This document shows positions 1 through 6,295 of a stretch of DNA of 14,649 nucleotides, piece after piece. Position numbers and translations under genes: made by a program. The notes under the pieces are model-generated. The model made no database searches and was not told the origin of the DNA. It saw only the letters and a program-made list of their open reading frames with translations. Positions within the stretch are counted from its first letter, which is position 1, and every line of letters begins with the position of its first letter. The stretch spans positions 1-14,649 of the forward strand of contig VBQP01000011.1 of assembly GCA_008297795.1 (NCBI GenBank), written 5' to 3'. This DNA is from Thermoplasmata archaeon. Its GTDB lineage: Archaea > Thermoplasmatota > E2 > UBA202 > DSCA01.

Positions 1-217
1 GATATGACGCTCTGTATGTGTATGAGCAGCCATCGATTGCAATTTTTTCGTAACCGCTGCTTTCATATGTCGAGATATCTGAAAATGAAAAGTTTATTTC
101 CCTGCTCATCAATTGCACAGAATCATTATCTCCTGAAGCAGGAATGTTCACAACTCCAGCGAGAGCCCCGCTGAAAAGAAACACCAATATTCCTATGGAA
201 ACAACTATTTTTTTCAT
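1..217 (-). CDS. Secreted protein, N-terminal part only (runs off left edge)
   Basis: A reading frame is open from an ATG at 215-217 to the window edge, giving 72 codons with no stop. The product starts with a textbook signal peptide: MKK, a hydrophobic stretch of about 14 residues, then SGALA with probable cleavage near residue 20. The mature part begins GVVNIPASGDND and is mixed in composition, with a single Cys (residue 63) in an IDGCSYTY context. The start is supported by a TATA-like box (239-248) centred about 26 bases upstream, which predicts a leaderless transcript. The function is not identified. The pattern FSFSD, then Y-E-K-I-x-I-D-G-C, reminds me weakly of the propeptide region of archaeal gingipain-like (C25) secreted proteases, but 72 residues cannot settle that. 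Export from the cell is the only secure inference. Confidence 0.72.
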   Translation of the reverse strand, partial: MKKIVVSIGILVFLFSGALAGVVNIPASGDNDSVQLMSREINFSFSDISTYESSGYEKIAIDGCSYTYRASY

Positions 218-238
218 GCTGTTTAAAATGCAATAGGT

Positions 239-248
239 GTATAAATAA
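239..248 (-). promoter_or_regulatory. TATA-like box for the partial secreted-protein gene
   Basis: Read on the minus strand this is TTATTTATAC, an archaeal TATA-like element. Its centre lies about 26 bases upstream of the ATG at 217, so transcription should begin at or next to the A of the start codon. No purine-rich Shine-Dalgarno sequence lies in between, which fits a leaderless message. The box sits in the 53-base gap behind the stop codon of the regulator gene, so the two minus-strand genes need not share a transcript. Confidence 0.5.
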
Positions 249-270
249 TTTTGAGTGACATCAGACAGAA

Positions 271-693
271 TCAGGATTTCAGCATTTCAACTATAATCGT
301 TGGATGTGCAGCAACGACCCCCTCAATTTTCGAGACCTTGTTTATTATTTCCGAAAGGTGTTTGTTGTTTTTAGCCCATATGTCTGCAACTATCATATTG
401 CTTCCAGAGGTTATTGCAACACATTTTATCTCCTCCATTTCTGTTAATCTGCATGCAACCCCGAGAAAATGTCCTGGCTCCGTATCTATCCCCACATGTG
501 CTATGCTTTTGTATCCCAGGCATGAAGGATTCACTTTTATAGTATATCCTTCTATAATTCTCTCTTTCTCGAGTTTTTTTATTCTTTTTCTGACTGCTGT
601 TTCAGATACACCCAACTTTTTTGCTATGTCCGTATATGGGATGCGGGCATTTTTCAGGAGCATATCTATTATTATCCTATCTTTCTCGTCCAT
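271..693 (-). CDS. Lrp/AsnC family transcriptional regulator
   Basis: A protein of 140 residues, the usual length for archaeal Lrp/AsnC regulators. Residues 1-55 form the helix-turn-helix domain (MDEKDRIIIDMLLKNAR, then DIAKKLGVSETAVRKRIKKLE and the wing ERIIEGYTI). Residues about 65-140 match the RAM (AsnC_trans_reg) effector and oligomerisation domain, ending in an IEGVVAAHPTIIVEML-like strand. Lrp proteins bind DNA as dimers or octamers, often sense amino acids, and commonly regulate themselves and a divergent neighbour. The start at 693 has a short GGTGA ribosome-binding sequence 3 bases upstream. The gene is divergent from the 13-gene respiratory operon, and a 26-bp imperfect palindrome lies between the two starts. 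This makes it the prime candidate regulator of that operon, but its ligand and whether it represses or activates cannot be read from the sequence. Confidence 0.93.
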   Translation of the reverse strand: MDEKDRIIIDMLLKNARIPYTDIAKKLGVSETAVRKRIKKLEKERIIEGYTIKVNPSCLGYKSIAHVGIDTEPGHFLGVACRLTEMEEIKCVAITSGSNMIVADIWAKNNKHLSEIINKVSKIEGVVAAHPTIIVEMLKS

Positions 694-722
694 ATTTCAC
701 CAGTTCCGATTTCAAACCAAAT

Positions 723-748
723 GGTTATATATTAATTCATATTTAACC
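723..748. promoter_or_regulatory. Imperfect 26-bp palindrome, candidate Lrp operator over divergent promoters
   Basis: The sequence begins GGTTA and ends TAACC. Compared with its own reverse complement, 11 of 13 base pairs of the dyad match; the two mismatched pairs are at dyad positions 6/21 and 11/16. It lies 30 bases before the regulator start (693) and 12 bases before the operon start (761). It covers the AT-rich stretch that supplies TATA-like sequence to both strands. A dyad in the divergent promoter of an Lrp-type gene is a typical operator location. Binding here would be expected to block TBP/TFB access in both directions. The palindrome is seen directly; the protein that binds it is inferred. 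Confidence 0.6.
725..732 (+). promoter_or_regulatory. TATA box of the 13-gene operon
   Basis: The TTATATAT element is centred about 32 bases before the ATG at 761. Transcription would start near 755, leaving a leader of only about 6 bases. No Shine-Dalgarno sequence precedes the first gene, unlike the downstream genes, most of which have GGAGG- or GGTG-type sites. This fits a leaderless or near-leaderless first cistron. The minus-strand reading of the same AT-rich block (TTAATATATA, about 724-735) sits about 35 bases from the regulator start and could serve that gene. Confidence 0.55.
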
Positions 749-760
749 GTATCTGATACC

Positions 761-1276
761 ATGGAGGGAAAACCTTCGTTTACATATGTTGCAATAGCGA
801 TGTTGGTAATATGGCTGGGACTGACATACTCGCCATCTATGCCATTTGAAATGTTTTTGCAGGAATTTGGAGCAGGTGTGGTTGTGGCTGTTTTTATATC
901 AGCACTGACATCGAAAAACTTTACGGGGCTTGGTTTGAGATATTTCCATCCAAGGAGGGTGGCATATTTCATAGCATTCTTTTTTATTTTCCTAAAAGAG
1001 ATGGTCAAAGCAAACCTGAACATGGCAAGAATTGTACTCAGCCCCAGTTTGCCTGTGAAACCGGGCATAGTTGAAATAAAAACCGGTTTAAAACAGCCTT
1101 CTGCAAAACTCCTGCTCGGGAACGCCATAACTTTGACCCCCGGAACAATGACACTTGACTATAGCGGAGATAGAGCATATATACACTGGGTCGAGGTAAA
1201 AAGCGAAGATGTGGATAAAGCAGGGGATATCATAAAGGGAAGTTTTGAAAAGTTGTTGAGAGGTGTATTTCAATGA
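761..1276 (+). CDS. mbsA: MnhE/MrpE-like membrane subunit (MbsA-type)
   Basis: A protein of 171 residues of the MnhE/MrpE family, the small membrane protein found in Mrp Na+/H+ antiporters and as subunit A of Mbh and Mbs complexes. Visible are an N-terminal membrane region (about residues 8-55), the YFHPRR segment, a further helix (AYFIAFFFIFLKEMV), then the family signature N-x-x-x-A-R-I-V-L-S-P and a cytosolic C-terminal part with NAITLTPGTMTLD. The frame is open further upstream (to 251), but that part runs antisense through the regulator gene. The ATG at 761 is chosen because the family match starts here and the TATA box is correctly placed for it. First gene of the operon; its stop overlaps the next start by 4 bases (ATGA). 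It is part of the ion-translocating membrane arm and has no redox centre. Confidence 0.92.
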   Translation: MEGKPSFTYVAIAMLVIWLGLTYSPSMPFEMFLQEFGAGVVVAVFISALTSKNFTGLGLRYFHPRRVAYFIAFFFIFLKEMVKANLNMARIVLSPSLPVKPGIVEIKTGLKQPSAKLLLGNAITLTPGTMTLDYSGDRAYIHWVEVKSEDVDKAGDIIKGSFEKLLRGVFQ

Positions 1277-1533
1277 ATATATACTTCTTTTATATTATAA
1301 TCTCAATACTTGGATTGTCCATAATGCTGGGGCTTTATCGCCTCATAAGGGGACCCACTGCGCCCGACCGCGCTGTGGCTCTTGATGCCCTGACAAATAT
1401 CACCACTGCCCTGCTTGTGCTGATTGCTGTTCTGTCTGCGAGATTCATATACCTGGATGTTGCCCTTGTTTATGCAATTCTTGCGTTCATAGGAGTGGTT
1501 GCAATAGCGAGATACCTGGAGGGAGGACTATGA
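1273..1533 (+). CDS. mbsB: MnhF/MrpF-like membrane subunit (MbsB-type)
   Basis: A protein of 86 residues with three predicted membrane helices, the usual size and topology of MrpF. The loop after helix 1 carries the family motif RLIRGPTAPDRAVALDALT, and the last helix is LVYAILAFIGVVAIARYLE. In Mrp antiporters, MrpE, F and G form part of the proposed sodium path; in Mbh and Mbs complexes they lie at the distal membrane end. The start overlaps the preceding stop in an ATGA, and a GAGAGGTG stretch upstream can serve as ribosome-binding site. Confidence 0.94.
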   Translation: MNIYFFYIIISILGLSIMLGLYRLIRGPTAPDRAVALDALTNITTALLVLIAVLSARFIYLDVALVYAILAFIGVVAIARYLEGGL

Positions 1534-1865
1534 TGGGGGAATTACTTGACTATATCGGAATGTTTTTTGTTCTGACAGGCTCTCTTTTCTTCTTATTTGG
1601 CACGATAGGTCTGGTCAGGATGCCCGATCTGTACAACAGAATGCAGGCATCAACAAAGACAACTACGCTGGGCGTGCTTTCATTTCTCATAGGAGTGGGG
1701 TTCATGGAACTGGAGTGGTTTATTAAACTGATAATAATAGCGCTTTTTGTTGTGCTCACTGCGCCTGTCGGAGCAAGCGCTCTGGCAAGAGCATCTTACA
1801 GACATGGTGTGAAACTCTGGAAAAAGAGCGTTGTTGATAAATACGGGGAGGGAAAGGATGATTGA
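1530..1865 (+). CDS. mbsC: MnhG/MrpG-like membrane subunit (MbsC-type)
   Basis: A protein of 111 residues with three predicted membrane helices. It shows the MrpG signature G-x-I-G-L-V-R-M-P-D-L-Y-N-R-M-Q-A-S-T-K-x-x-T-L-G (about residues 25-48), followed by LIIIALFVVLTAPVGASALARA. The C-terminal tail (HGVKLWKKSVVDKYGEGKDD) is charged and cytosolic. Two ATG codons lie in tandem (1530 and 1533). A strong GGAGG at 1522-1526 is better spaced for the second, so the true start may be one codon later. It overlaps the preceding gene by 4 bases and the next by 8. Role: part of the Mrp-type ion translocation module. Confidence 0.94.
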   Translation: MMGELLDYIGMFFVLTGSLFFLFGTIGLVRMPDLYNRMQASTKTTTLGVLSFLIGVGFMELEWFIKLIIIALFVVLTAPVGASALARASYRHGVKLWKKSVVDKYGEGKDD

Positions 1866-2106
1866 ATTTACAATTATCTCATGGATAATGGCTCTGCTGG
1901 TGATAGGTGCTGCCATCTATGCCATTGAAACAAAGGATTTGCTGTCCTCGGCAATAGCAGCAGGGGTTGCAAGTCTTGTTGTTTCCATAATGTTCCTCAT
2001 ACTGCAGGCACCCGATGTCGCCATAACAGAGGCTTCCATAGGAGCAGGTCTCACCATGGCAATATTTGTTTATGCAATAGGAAAGACAGGGAGGTGGGAG
2101 AAATGA
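1858..2106 (+). CDS. mbsD: DUF4040 / MbhD-like subunit (MbsD-type)
   Basis: A small membrane protein of 82 residues with three helices. It matches the DUF4040 family, which corresponds to MbhD and to part of the C-terminal region of MrpA. The signature is LQAPDVAITEASIGAGL (about residues 49-65), with the conserved Asp and Glu in the helix break. The ATG at 1858 is preferred over an in-frame ATG at 1831 because GGGGAGGG (1845-1852) is correctly spaced for it, and the extra nine residues are not family-like. It overlaps the previous gene by 8 bases and the next by 4. In related structures this subunit and MbhE link the antiporter-like parts of the membrane arm. Confidence 0.92.
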   Translation: MIEFTIISWIMALLVIGAAIYAIETKDLLSSAIAAGVASLVVSIMFLILQAPDVAITEASIGAGLTMAIFVYAIGKTGRWEK

Positions 2107-2828
2107 GGAAAGTTGCAGCAATTGTTATTGCATCTGCATTTTTTGCGATTTTACTCATATCCTTCTATCAGATTCCTCAATCTGGCTATAGTGGAAGCGA
2201 ATATTATTATAGCAATCCCATAACGGGCAGTCATGCCAATGAGAGCGTTCCATCCCATTACATTTCCGGCACCAAAAATGAGACGGGGGCTGTTAATGCA
2301 GTCACAGCCATTGTTGTCGAATACCGTGGCTTTGATACCCTCGGCGAAGTAACCGTTTTATTCACAGCAGCAACAGGGGTGGCATTTCTTCTCCATAAAG
2401 GGAAGGGTGGAAAAAAGAGGGCGGAGGCAAACCTCATACTCAGAGAAGGCTCAAAACTCGTTCTTCCTTTCATACTGCTCGCAGGCGCCTATATTTTCAT
2501 CCATGGGCACCTCACGCCAGGCGGCGGCTTCCCGGGCGGGGCGGTAATTGCGTCTGGCTTCCTGCTCATGATGCTTTCCTATCCCAAATTTTTCATGAAG
2601 GAAAAGCCTGTCTCTATTACAGAAAGTTTTGCAGGGATAACATTTGCAGTTATCGGACTTCTCGGCTTGCTATTCGCTTCTTCATTCCTGGAGAATTTCC
2701 TGCCGCTCGGGAATGCCGGCTACCTTCTGAGCGCTGGCATAATACCTGTAATATACATAGCCATAGGATTCAAAGTCGGTTCTGAACTGAGTTCGATAGC
2801 AGATAAATTCAAGGAGGTGCAAAAATGA
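2103..2828 (+). CDS. Fused MbhE-like + MnhB/MrpB-like membrane subunit
   Basis: A two-part protein of 241 residues. Residues 1-100 resemble MbhE: an N-terminal helix, a polar extracytoplasmic loop of about 40 residues rich in Ser, Tyr and Asn, then NAVTAIVVEYRGFDTLGEVT (65-84) and a second helix. A charged linker (about 100-112, KGKGGKKRAEAN) leads to an MnhB/MrpB domain with four helices and the signature HGHLTPGGGFPGGAVIA (135-151). These are separate genes in Mbh operons; as I recall, the fused form is typical of the Mbx/Mbs operons of Thermococcales. A GTG at 2094 is possible, but the ATG at 2103 overlaps the previous stop as ATGA and has GGGAGGTGGGAG just upstream. Role: membrane arm, ion translocation. 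Confidence 0.9.
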   Translation: MRKVAAIVIASAFFAILLISFYQIPQSGYSGSEYYYSNPITGSHANESVPSHYISGTKNETGAVNAVTAIVVEYRGFDTLGEVTVLFTAATGVAFLLHKGKGGKKRAEANLILREGSKLVLPFILLAGAYIFIHGHLTPGGGFPGGAVIASGFLLMMLSYPKFFMKEKPVSITESFAGITFAVIGLLGLLFASSFLENFLPLGNAGYLLSAGIIPVIYIAIGFKVGSELSSIADKFKEVQK

Positions 2829-3157
2829 TGTGGCCCGAATATGTGACTGTTGCTGCACTGATTTCCATAGGGCTTTACGGAGTCATGGCTAAGAAAAATC
2901 TAATGAAGATATTTATTGCTATATCTCTGATGGAGACTGGAGTCAACCTCCTTTTGATAACAATAGGTTACATTCCTGAAGGGACTGCCCCTATAGAGAA
3001 CGGGAATTTCGTGAAATATGTTGACCCGCTCCCGCAGGCACTTGTTCTCACAGCCATAGTGATAGGGCTTTCTGTCACTGCACTTGCATTGACACTTCTC
3101 ATACGGTATCACTCAAAAACGGGTACTCTTGAATACAGGAGGGGGATGAAATGGTAA
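2825..3157 (+). CDS. mbsG: MnhC/MrpC (NuoK-like) subunit (MbsG-type)
   Basis: A protein of 110 residues with three membrane helices, homologous to MrpC and to NuoK of complex I. Helix 1 is VAALISIGLYGVMAKKN. Helix 2 carries the conserved membrane glutamate in SLMETGVNLLLITIGY. Helix 3 follows DPLPQALVLTAIVIGLSVTALALTLLIRYH, a highly typical MrpC pattern. A strong GGAGGTG (2813-2819) precedes the ATG at 2825; a second ATG follows directly at 2828. It overlaps the previous gene by 4 bases and the next by 7. Role: small proton-path subunit next to the MnhD-like pumps. Confidence 0.95.
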   Translation: MMWPEYVTVAALISIGLYGVMAKKNLMKIFIAISLMETGVNLLLITIGYIPEGTAPIENGNFVKYVDPLPQALVLTAIVIGLSVTALALTLLIRYHSKTGTLEYRRGMKW

Positions 3158-4476
3158 TGCATCCTGTACTGATGATAGCCATACCTCTGCTATCTGCGTT
3201 CATCATGCCTTTAATCAAAAAGGCGCACAGATATTTTGCATTTTCAATACTTTTGCTGAACACTGCTCTTTCCATTCTGCTGTTTGCGAAGGTGTATAAT
3301 GAAGGGGCTTTATACGAAACAATAGCAGGATTTTCTCCCCCTGTTGGAATTTATCTCGCCGTCGATAATCTTTCCGCCCTGCTTGCTTTCCTTATAAACA
3401 TATTTGCGACCATAAACTTTCTCACATCCAGGCAGGATTTCAGATTCTCAATGCTTTATCTGCTGGGAGTAGCAGGCGCCACAGGCATAGTGCTGACAGG
3501 AGACATATTCAACATGTTTGTATTTTTTGAAATCACTGCTGTTGCTTCTTATGCCCTTGTTGCATCAAAGAAAGACAGGAAGGCTACAGAAGGGGCGATA
3601 AAGTACATGATTCTGGGCTCCGTGGGTTCCGTATTCATGCTGGTGGGAATTGCTATTATCTATAGCCAGCTAAAAAGTCTGAACCTGTATGATATCGCAG
3701 CAAGAATTTCTTCTATGGACCCAAAGATGATGTGGCTCTCTTTCTCTTTTCTTCTAACAGGCATAGGGGTTGAGGCAGAACTCTTCCCGCTAAACGGATG
3801 GGTACCTGATGCTTATGAAGGCGCGGAGAGCAACATATCCTCTTTCCTTTCCTTCGGTCCCTCAAAGGCATCGATATATGCAATAGCAAGATTATTGATA
3901 ATATTCTCAATGAGCAGGACATACGAACTTGCGCTTTACCTTGGAATTGTAACCCTTCTTGTGGGAGAATTGGCAGCGTTCACTCAGAAAAACACGAAAA
4001 GAATGCTTGCCTATTCCTCAATAGGGCAGATGGGACTTATACTCATTGCTTTTTCTCTGATGGATAAGACTTCTTATGCGATACCTGCGGCGTTCTTCAT
4101 AATAGTGAGCCATGCATCTGCGAAATCAGCCCTTTTCCTCCTTTCCGACAAAGATGGTTTCGGGGATATGTCATCAAAGTATGCAGGACTTGCAGGAGTG
4201 CTGAGTTTGATAGGTATGCCTCCTCTTGCAGGATTCTGGGGGAAATGGTACCTGCTGATGGGGGTTGCAGATGAAAAAATATGGGCTGTTGCTGCCATCA
4301 TAATATTCTCAGCGGTTATTGAGGCAATATATTTTGCAAGATACCTCTATAAAAACATGGAGGGCAAAGAAAGCAGCAGGAACAGCATTCCTGCTGCGGT
4401 GATGGTCAGCATATCCATAGTAATGGGCATTCTCCCTATATTATACAACATGGCAGGAGGTGTGTTAAATGCTTGA
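3151..4476 (+). CDS. mbsH: MnhD/MrpD-like antiporter subunit, first copy (MbsH-type)
   Basis: A 441-residue polytopic protein with about 13-14 helices, from the proton-pumping antiporter family shared with NuoL, NuoM and NuoN. Recognisable parts are the TM5 glutamate in MFVFFEITAV (Glu127), the TM7-8 region GVEAELFPLNGWVPDAY (206-222), Lys239, RMLAYSSIGQMG (284-295), a TM10 lysine in HASAKSALFLL (Lys325) and PLAGFWGKWYLL with Lys365. Unusually, the position that normally holds the TM7 lysine in this family is Glu208; the sister protein downstream keeps Lys there. This may be normal for this branch. The ATG at 3151 follows GGAGG at 3138-3142. It lacks the C-terminal lateral-helix extension seen in the second copy. 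Role: one of two candidate proton or sodium channels in the complex. Confidence 0.93.
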   Translation: MVMHPVLMIAIPLLSAFIMPLIKKAHRYFAFSILLLNTALSILLFAKVYNEGALYETIAGFSPPVGIYLAVDNLSALLAFLINIFATINFLTSRQDFRFSMLYLLGVAGATGIVLTGDIFNMFVFFEITAVASYALVASKKDRKATEGAIKYMILGSVGSVFMLVGIAIIYSQLKSLNLYDIAARISSMDPKMMWLSFSFLLTGIGVEAELFPLNGWVPDAYEGAESNISSFLSFGPSKASIYAIARLLIIFSMSRTYELALYLGIVTLLVGELAAFTQKNTKRMLAYSSIGQMGLILIAFSLMDKTSYAIPAAFFIIVSHASAKSALFLLSDKDGFGDMSSKYAGLAGVLSLIGMPPLAGFWGKWYLLMGVADEKIWAVAAIIIFSAVIEAIYFARYLYKNMEGKESSRNSIPAAVMVSISIVMGILPILYNMAGGVLNA

Positions 4477-6295
4477 GCTCATATTTACAGCGCTTTTGGT
4501 CGCATCTTTTGTGACATTGTTTGTAAAAAACGGCAGGGTAGCAGCAGTGATATCGTTAATTGCTTCCCTGCTTCCAGTCGCCGCCATTATTGACTGGGGG
4601 AATGAATTCGGGCTAAAAATATTTTCATTTGGATTGGAAAAATCAATGGATTTTTCAATAGCAGGGATAACGATGCATTTCTCCGTTACCGCTCTTGCAT
4701 GGTTCTTCGGAGTAATGATATTTTTCCTTATCCCCCCAATAATGCTTTTCTCATACTCATTTTTTGAAAAAAATAGGGGCTTTTTCCCGTTCATGCTTTT
4801 TTTGATTACAGCGGTTTTCGGCATCCTGCTTGCCAGCGATTTCCTTACTCTATTTTTCTTCTGGGAACTTATGGCTGCCTCCTCATTCATACTCGTTTAT
4901 ATGGGCAGGGACAGAAAGGCTATAATCAGCTACCTTTCCTTTTCGGTGTTGTCTGCAGTTCTCATACTCACAGGTATTGCATTGATTTACTCTCAGAATG
5001 GCACCCTTCTTTTCTCAAACGTTGCTTTTAGCGCAGATGAGGTAACTGTATCTGCAATAATTCTGATGATTGCAGGATTTGCTGTAAAATCTGCACTCAT
5101 GCCCCTCCATGCATGGGCTCCTTTTGTATATTCAAAGGCAGATGAACCGTTTGTAGCCTTTCTGTCAGGCGGGCTCAGCAAGATGGGGTATTACGGCATG
5201 TTTTTGATGCTTTTCGCTCTGCCGGGTGCAAAAATACTGCAGCAATATTTTGATTCCACAGTTGCTACTTATATTCTTGCTTTAATAGGGGCGATATCTG
5301 CTTTCATTGGCACTCTGCTTGCCTTCATGGAAGACGATTTGAGAAAGTTGCTTGCATACTCCTCCATAGCCCAACTTGGTTATATTGCAGTAGGATTCGG
5401 AATAGGCTCTTCGCTTGCAATAACAGGTGCCCTTTTCCAGGCTTTCAATCATGCTTTTTTCAAATCAGTTCTGTTTCTGGCGGCAGGTGCAGTTGCGTAC
5501 AGAACAGGAAAATGGAAAATAAGCGAACTCGGAGGCGTTGCGTACAAAATGCCGTTCACATTCATGGCAGCACTGTTTTCAATATTCGCGCTTGCAGCCA
5601 TACCAATAACAAGCGGTTTTGCTGCAAAATGGCTACTGTATGAGGCTGCAGTCAGCAATAAATATATCTTCATAACTCCCATAATGCTCATTGCAAGCGT
5701 TGGAGCCTTCCTCTATTCATTCCGCATACTTTACGGTGTCTTTCTCGGAGAGAACCGCCACGATGACATAAAAGAAGCTCCTCTGCCGATGGTTGCGGGG
5801 ATGTTCCTTCTCGTTATGCCGTTGATAATATTCCTGATATTTCCGGGTTATATGCTCGACATGATGCATTCTGCCCTGGTAAATGCAGGGATAGGAACAG
5901 TATCCCATACAAATTATGTGATAAGTACAGGGATGGCATCCTACAATACAATAGCCGTTGTGGTCGGAATGATGATAGCCATGATTCCTGCTTTTCTGAT
6001 TTATGTGCTGAGAAAGCACAGAAATATCGATTTCAAGGACAATTTTCTTGCAGGCGAGCCGTATGAAATCTATGGCCACATTTCAATGCATGCCGCAAAC
6101 AATTTCTACAAGCCCATAGAGGATGTGCTGATGCCGTATCTGAGGAAGGGGGCGACCTCGTTCTATATGGCGCTCTACAATGCAATGGGCAGGGTATCAA
6201 AAACTGTGAGGCGGATATACACCGGACTGAGCCAGGATTATGCAATATATGTGGCAGTATTCCTGTTAATAATAATGGGGTGGTTGATATGGTAG
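4469..6295 (+). CDS. mbsH': MnhD/NuoL-like antiporter subunit, second copy with long C-terminal extension (MbsH'-type)
   Basis: A 608-residue polytopic protein of the same antiporter family as its upstream neighbour. The key charged residues of a pump are all present: Glu133 in FFFWELMA (TM5), Lys207 in GFAVKSALMPLHAW (TM7), Lys238, Lys332 in FNHAFFKSVLF, and Lys387 in GFAAKWLLYE. From about residue 500 the protein continues past the usual core with a helix, a mostly amphipathic stretch (about 530-585, YEIYGHISMHAANNFYKPIEDVLM, split by Pro and Gly) and a last helix (590-608). This resembles the lateral helix plus terminal helix of NuoL. A GGAGGTG at 4456-4462 precedes the ATG. It overlaps its neighbours by 8 and 7 bases. 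Role: second ion pump. Two such subunits favour an Mbs-type complex over an Mbh-type one. Confidence 0.94.
   Translation: MLELIFTALLVASFVTLFVKNGRVAAVISLIASLLPVAAIIDWGNEFGLKIFSFGLEKSMDFSIAGITMHFSVTALAWFFGVMIFFLIPPIMLFSYSFFEKNRGFFPFMLFLITAVFGILLASDFLTLFFFWELMAASSFILVYMGRDRKAIISYLSFSVLSAVLILTGIALIYSQNGTLLFSNVAFSADEVTVSAIILMIAGFAVKSALMPLHAWAPFVYSKADEPFVAFLSGGLSKMGYYGMFLMLFALPGAKILQQYFDSTVATYILALIGAISAFIGTLLAFMEDDLRKLLAYSSIAQLGYIAVGFGIGSSLAITGALFQAFNHAFFKSVLFLAAGAVAYRTGKWKISELGGVAYKMPFTFMAALFSIFALAAIPITSGFAAKWLLYEAAVSNKYIFITPIMLIASVGAFLYSFRILYGVFLGENRHDDIKEAPLPMVAGMFLLVMPLIIFLIFPGYMLDMMHSALVNAGIGTVSHTNYVISTGMASYNTIAVVVGMMIAMIPAFLIYVLRKHRNIDFKDNFLAGEPYEIYGHISMHAANNFYKPIEDVLMPYLRKGATSFYMALYNAMGRVSKTVRRIYTGLSQDYAIYVAVFLLIIMGWLIW

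Noticed and set aside
251..760. Long N-terminal extension of the first operon gene
   Set aside because: The frame is open, but it runs antisense through the well-supported Lrp/AsnC gene, and the MnhE family match begins at 761 just after a TATA box.
761..6295. Stand-alone Mrp Na+/H+ antiporter operon
   Set aside because: There is no full MrpA; the large MrpA-type part is missing, and the genes run without a break into the NuoH-B-C-D-I module, so this is the membrane arm of a respiratory complex.
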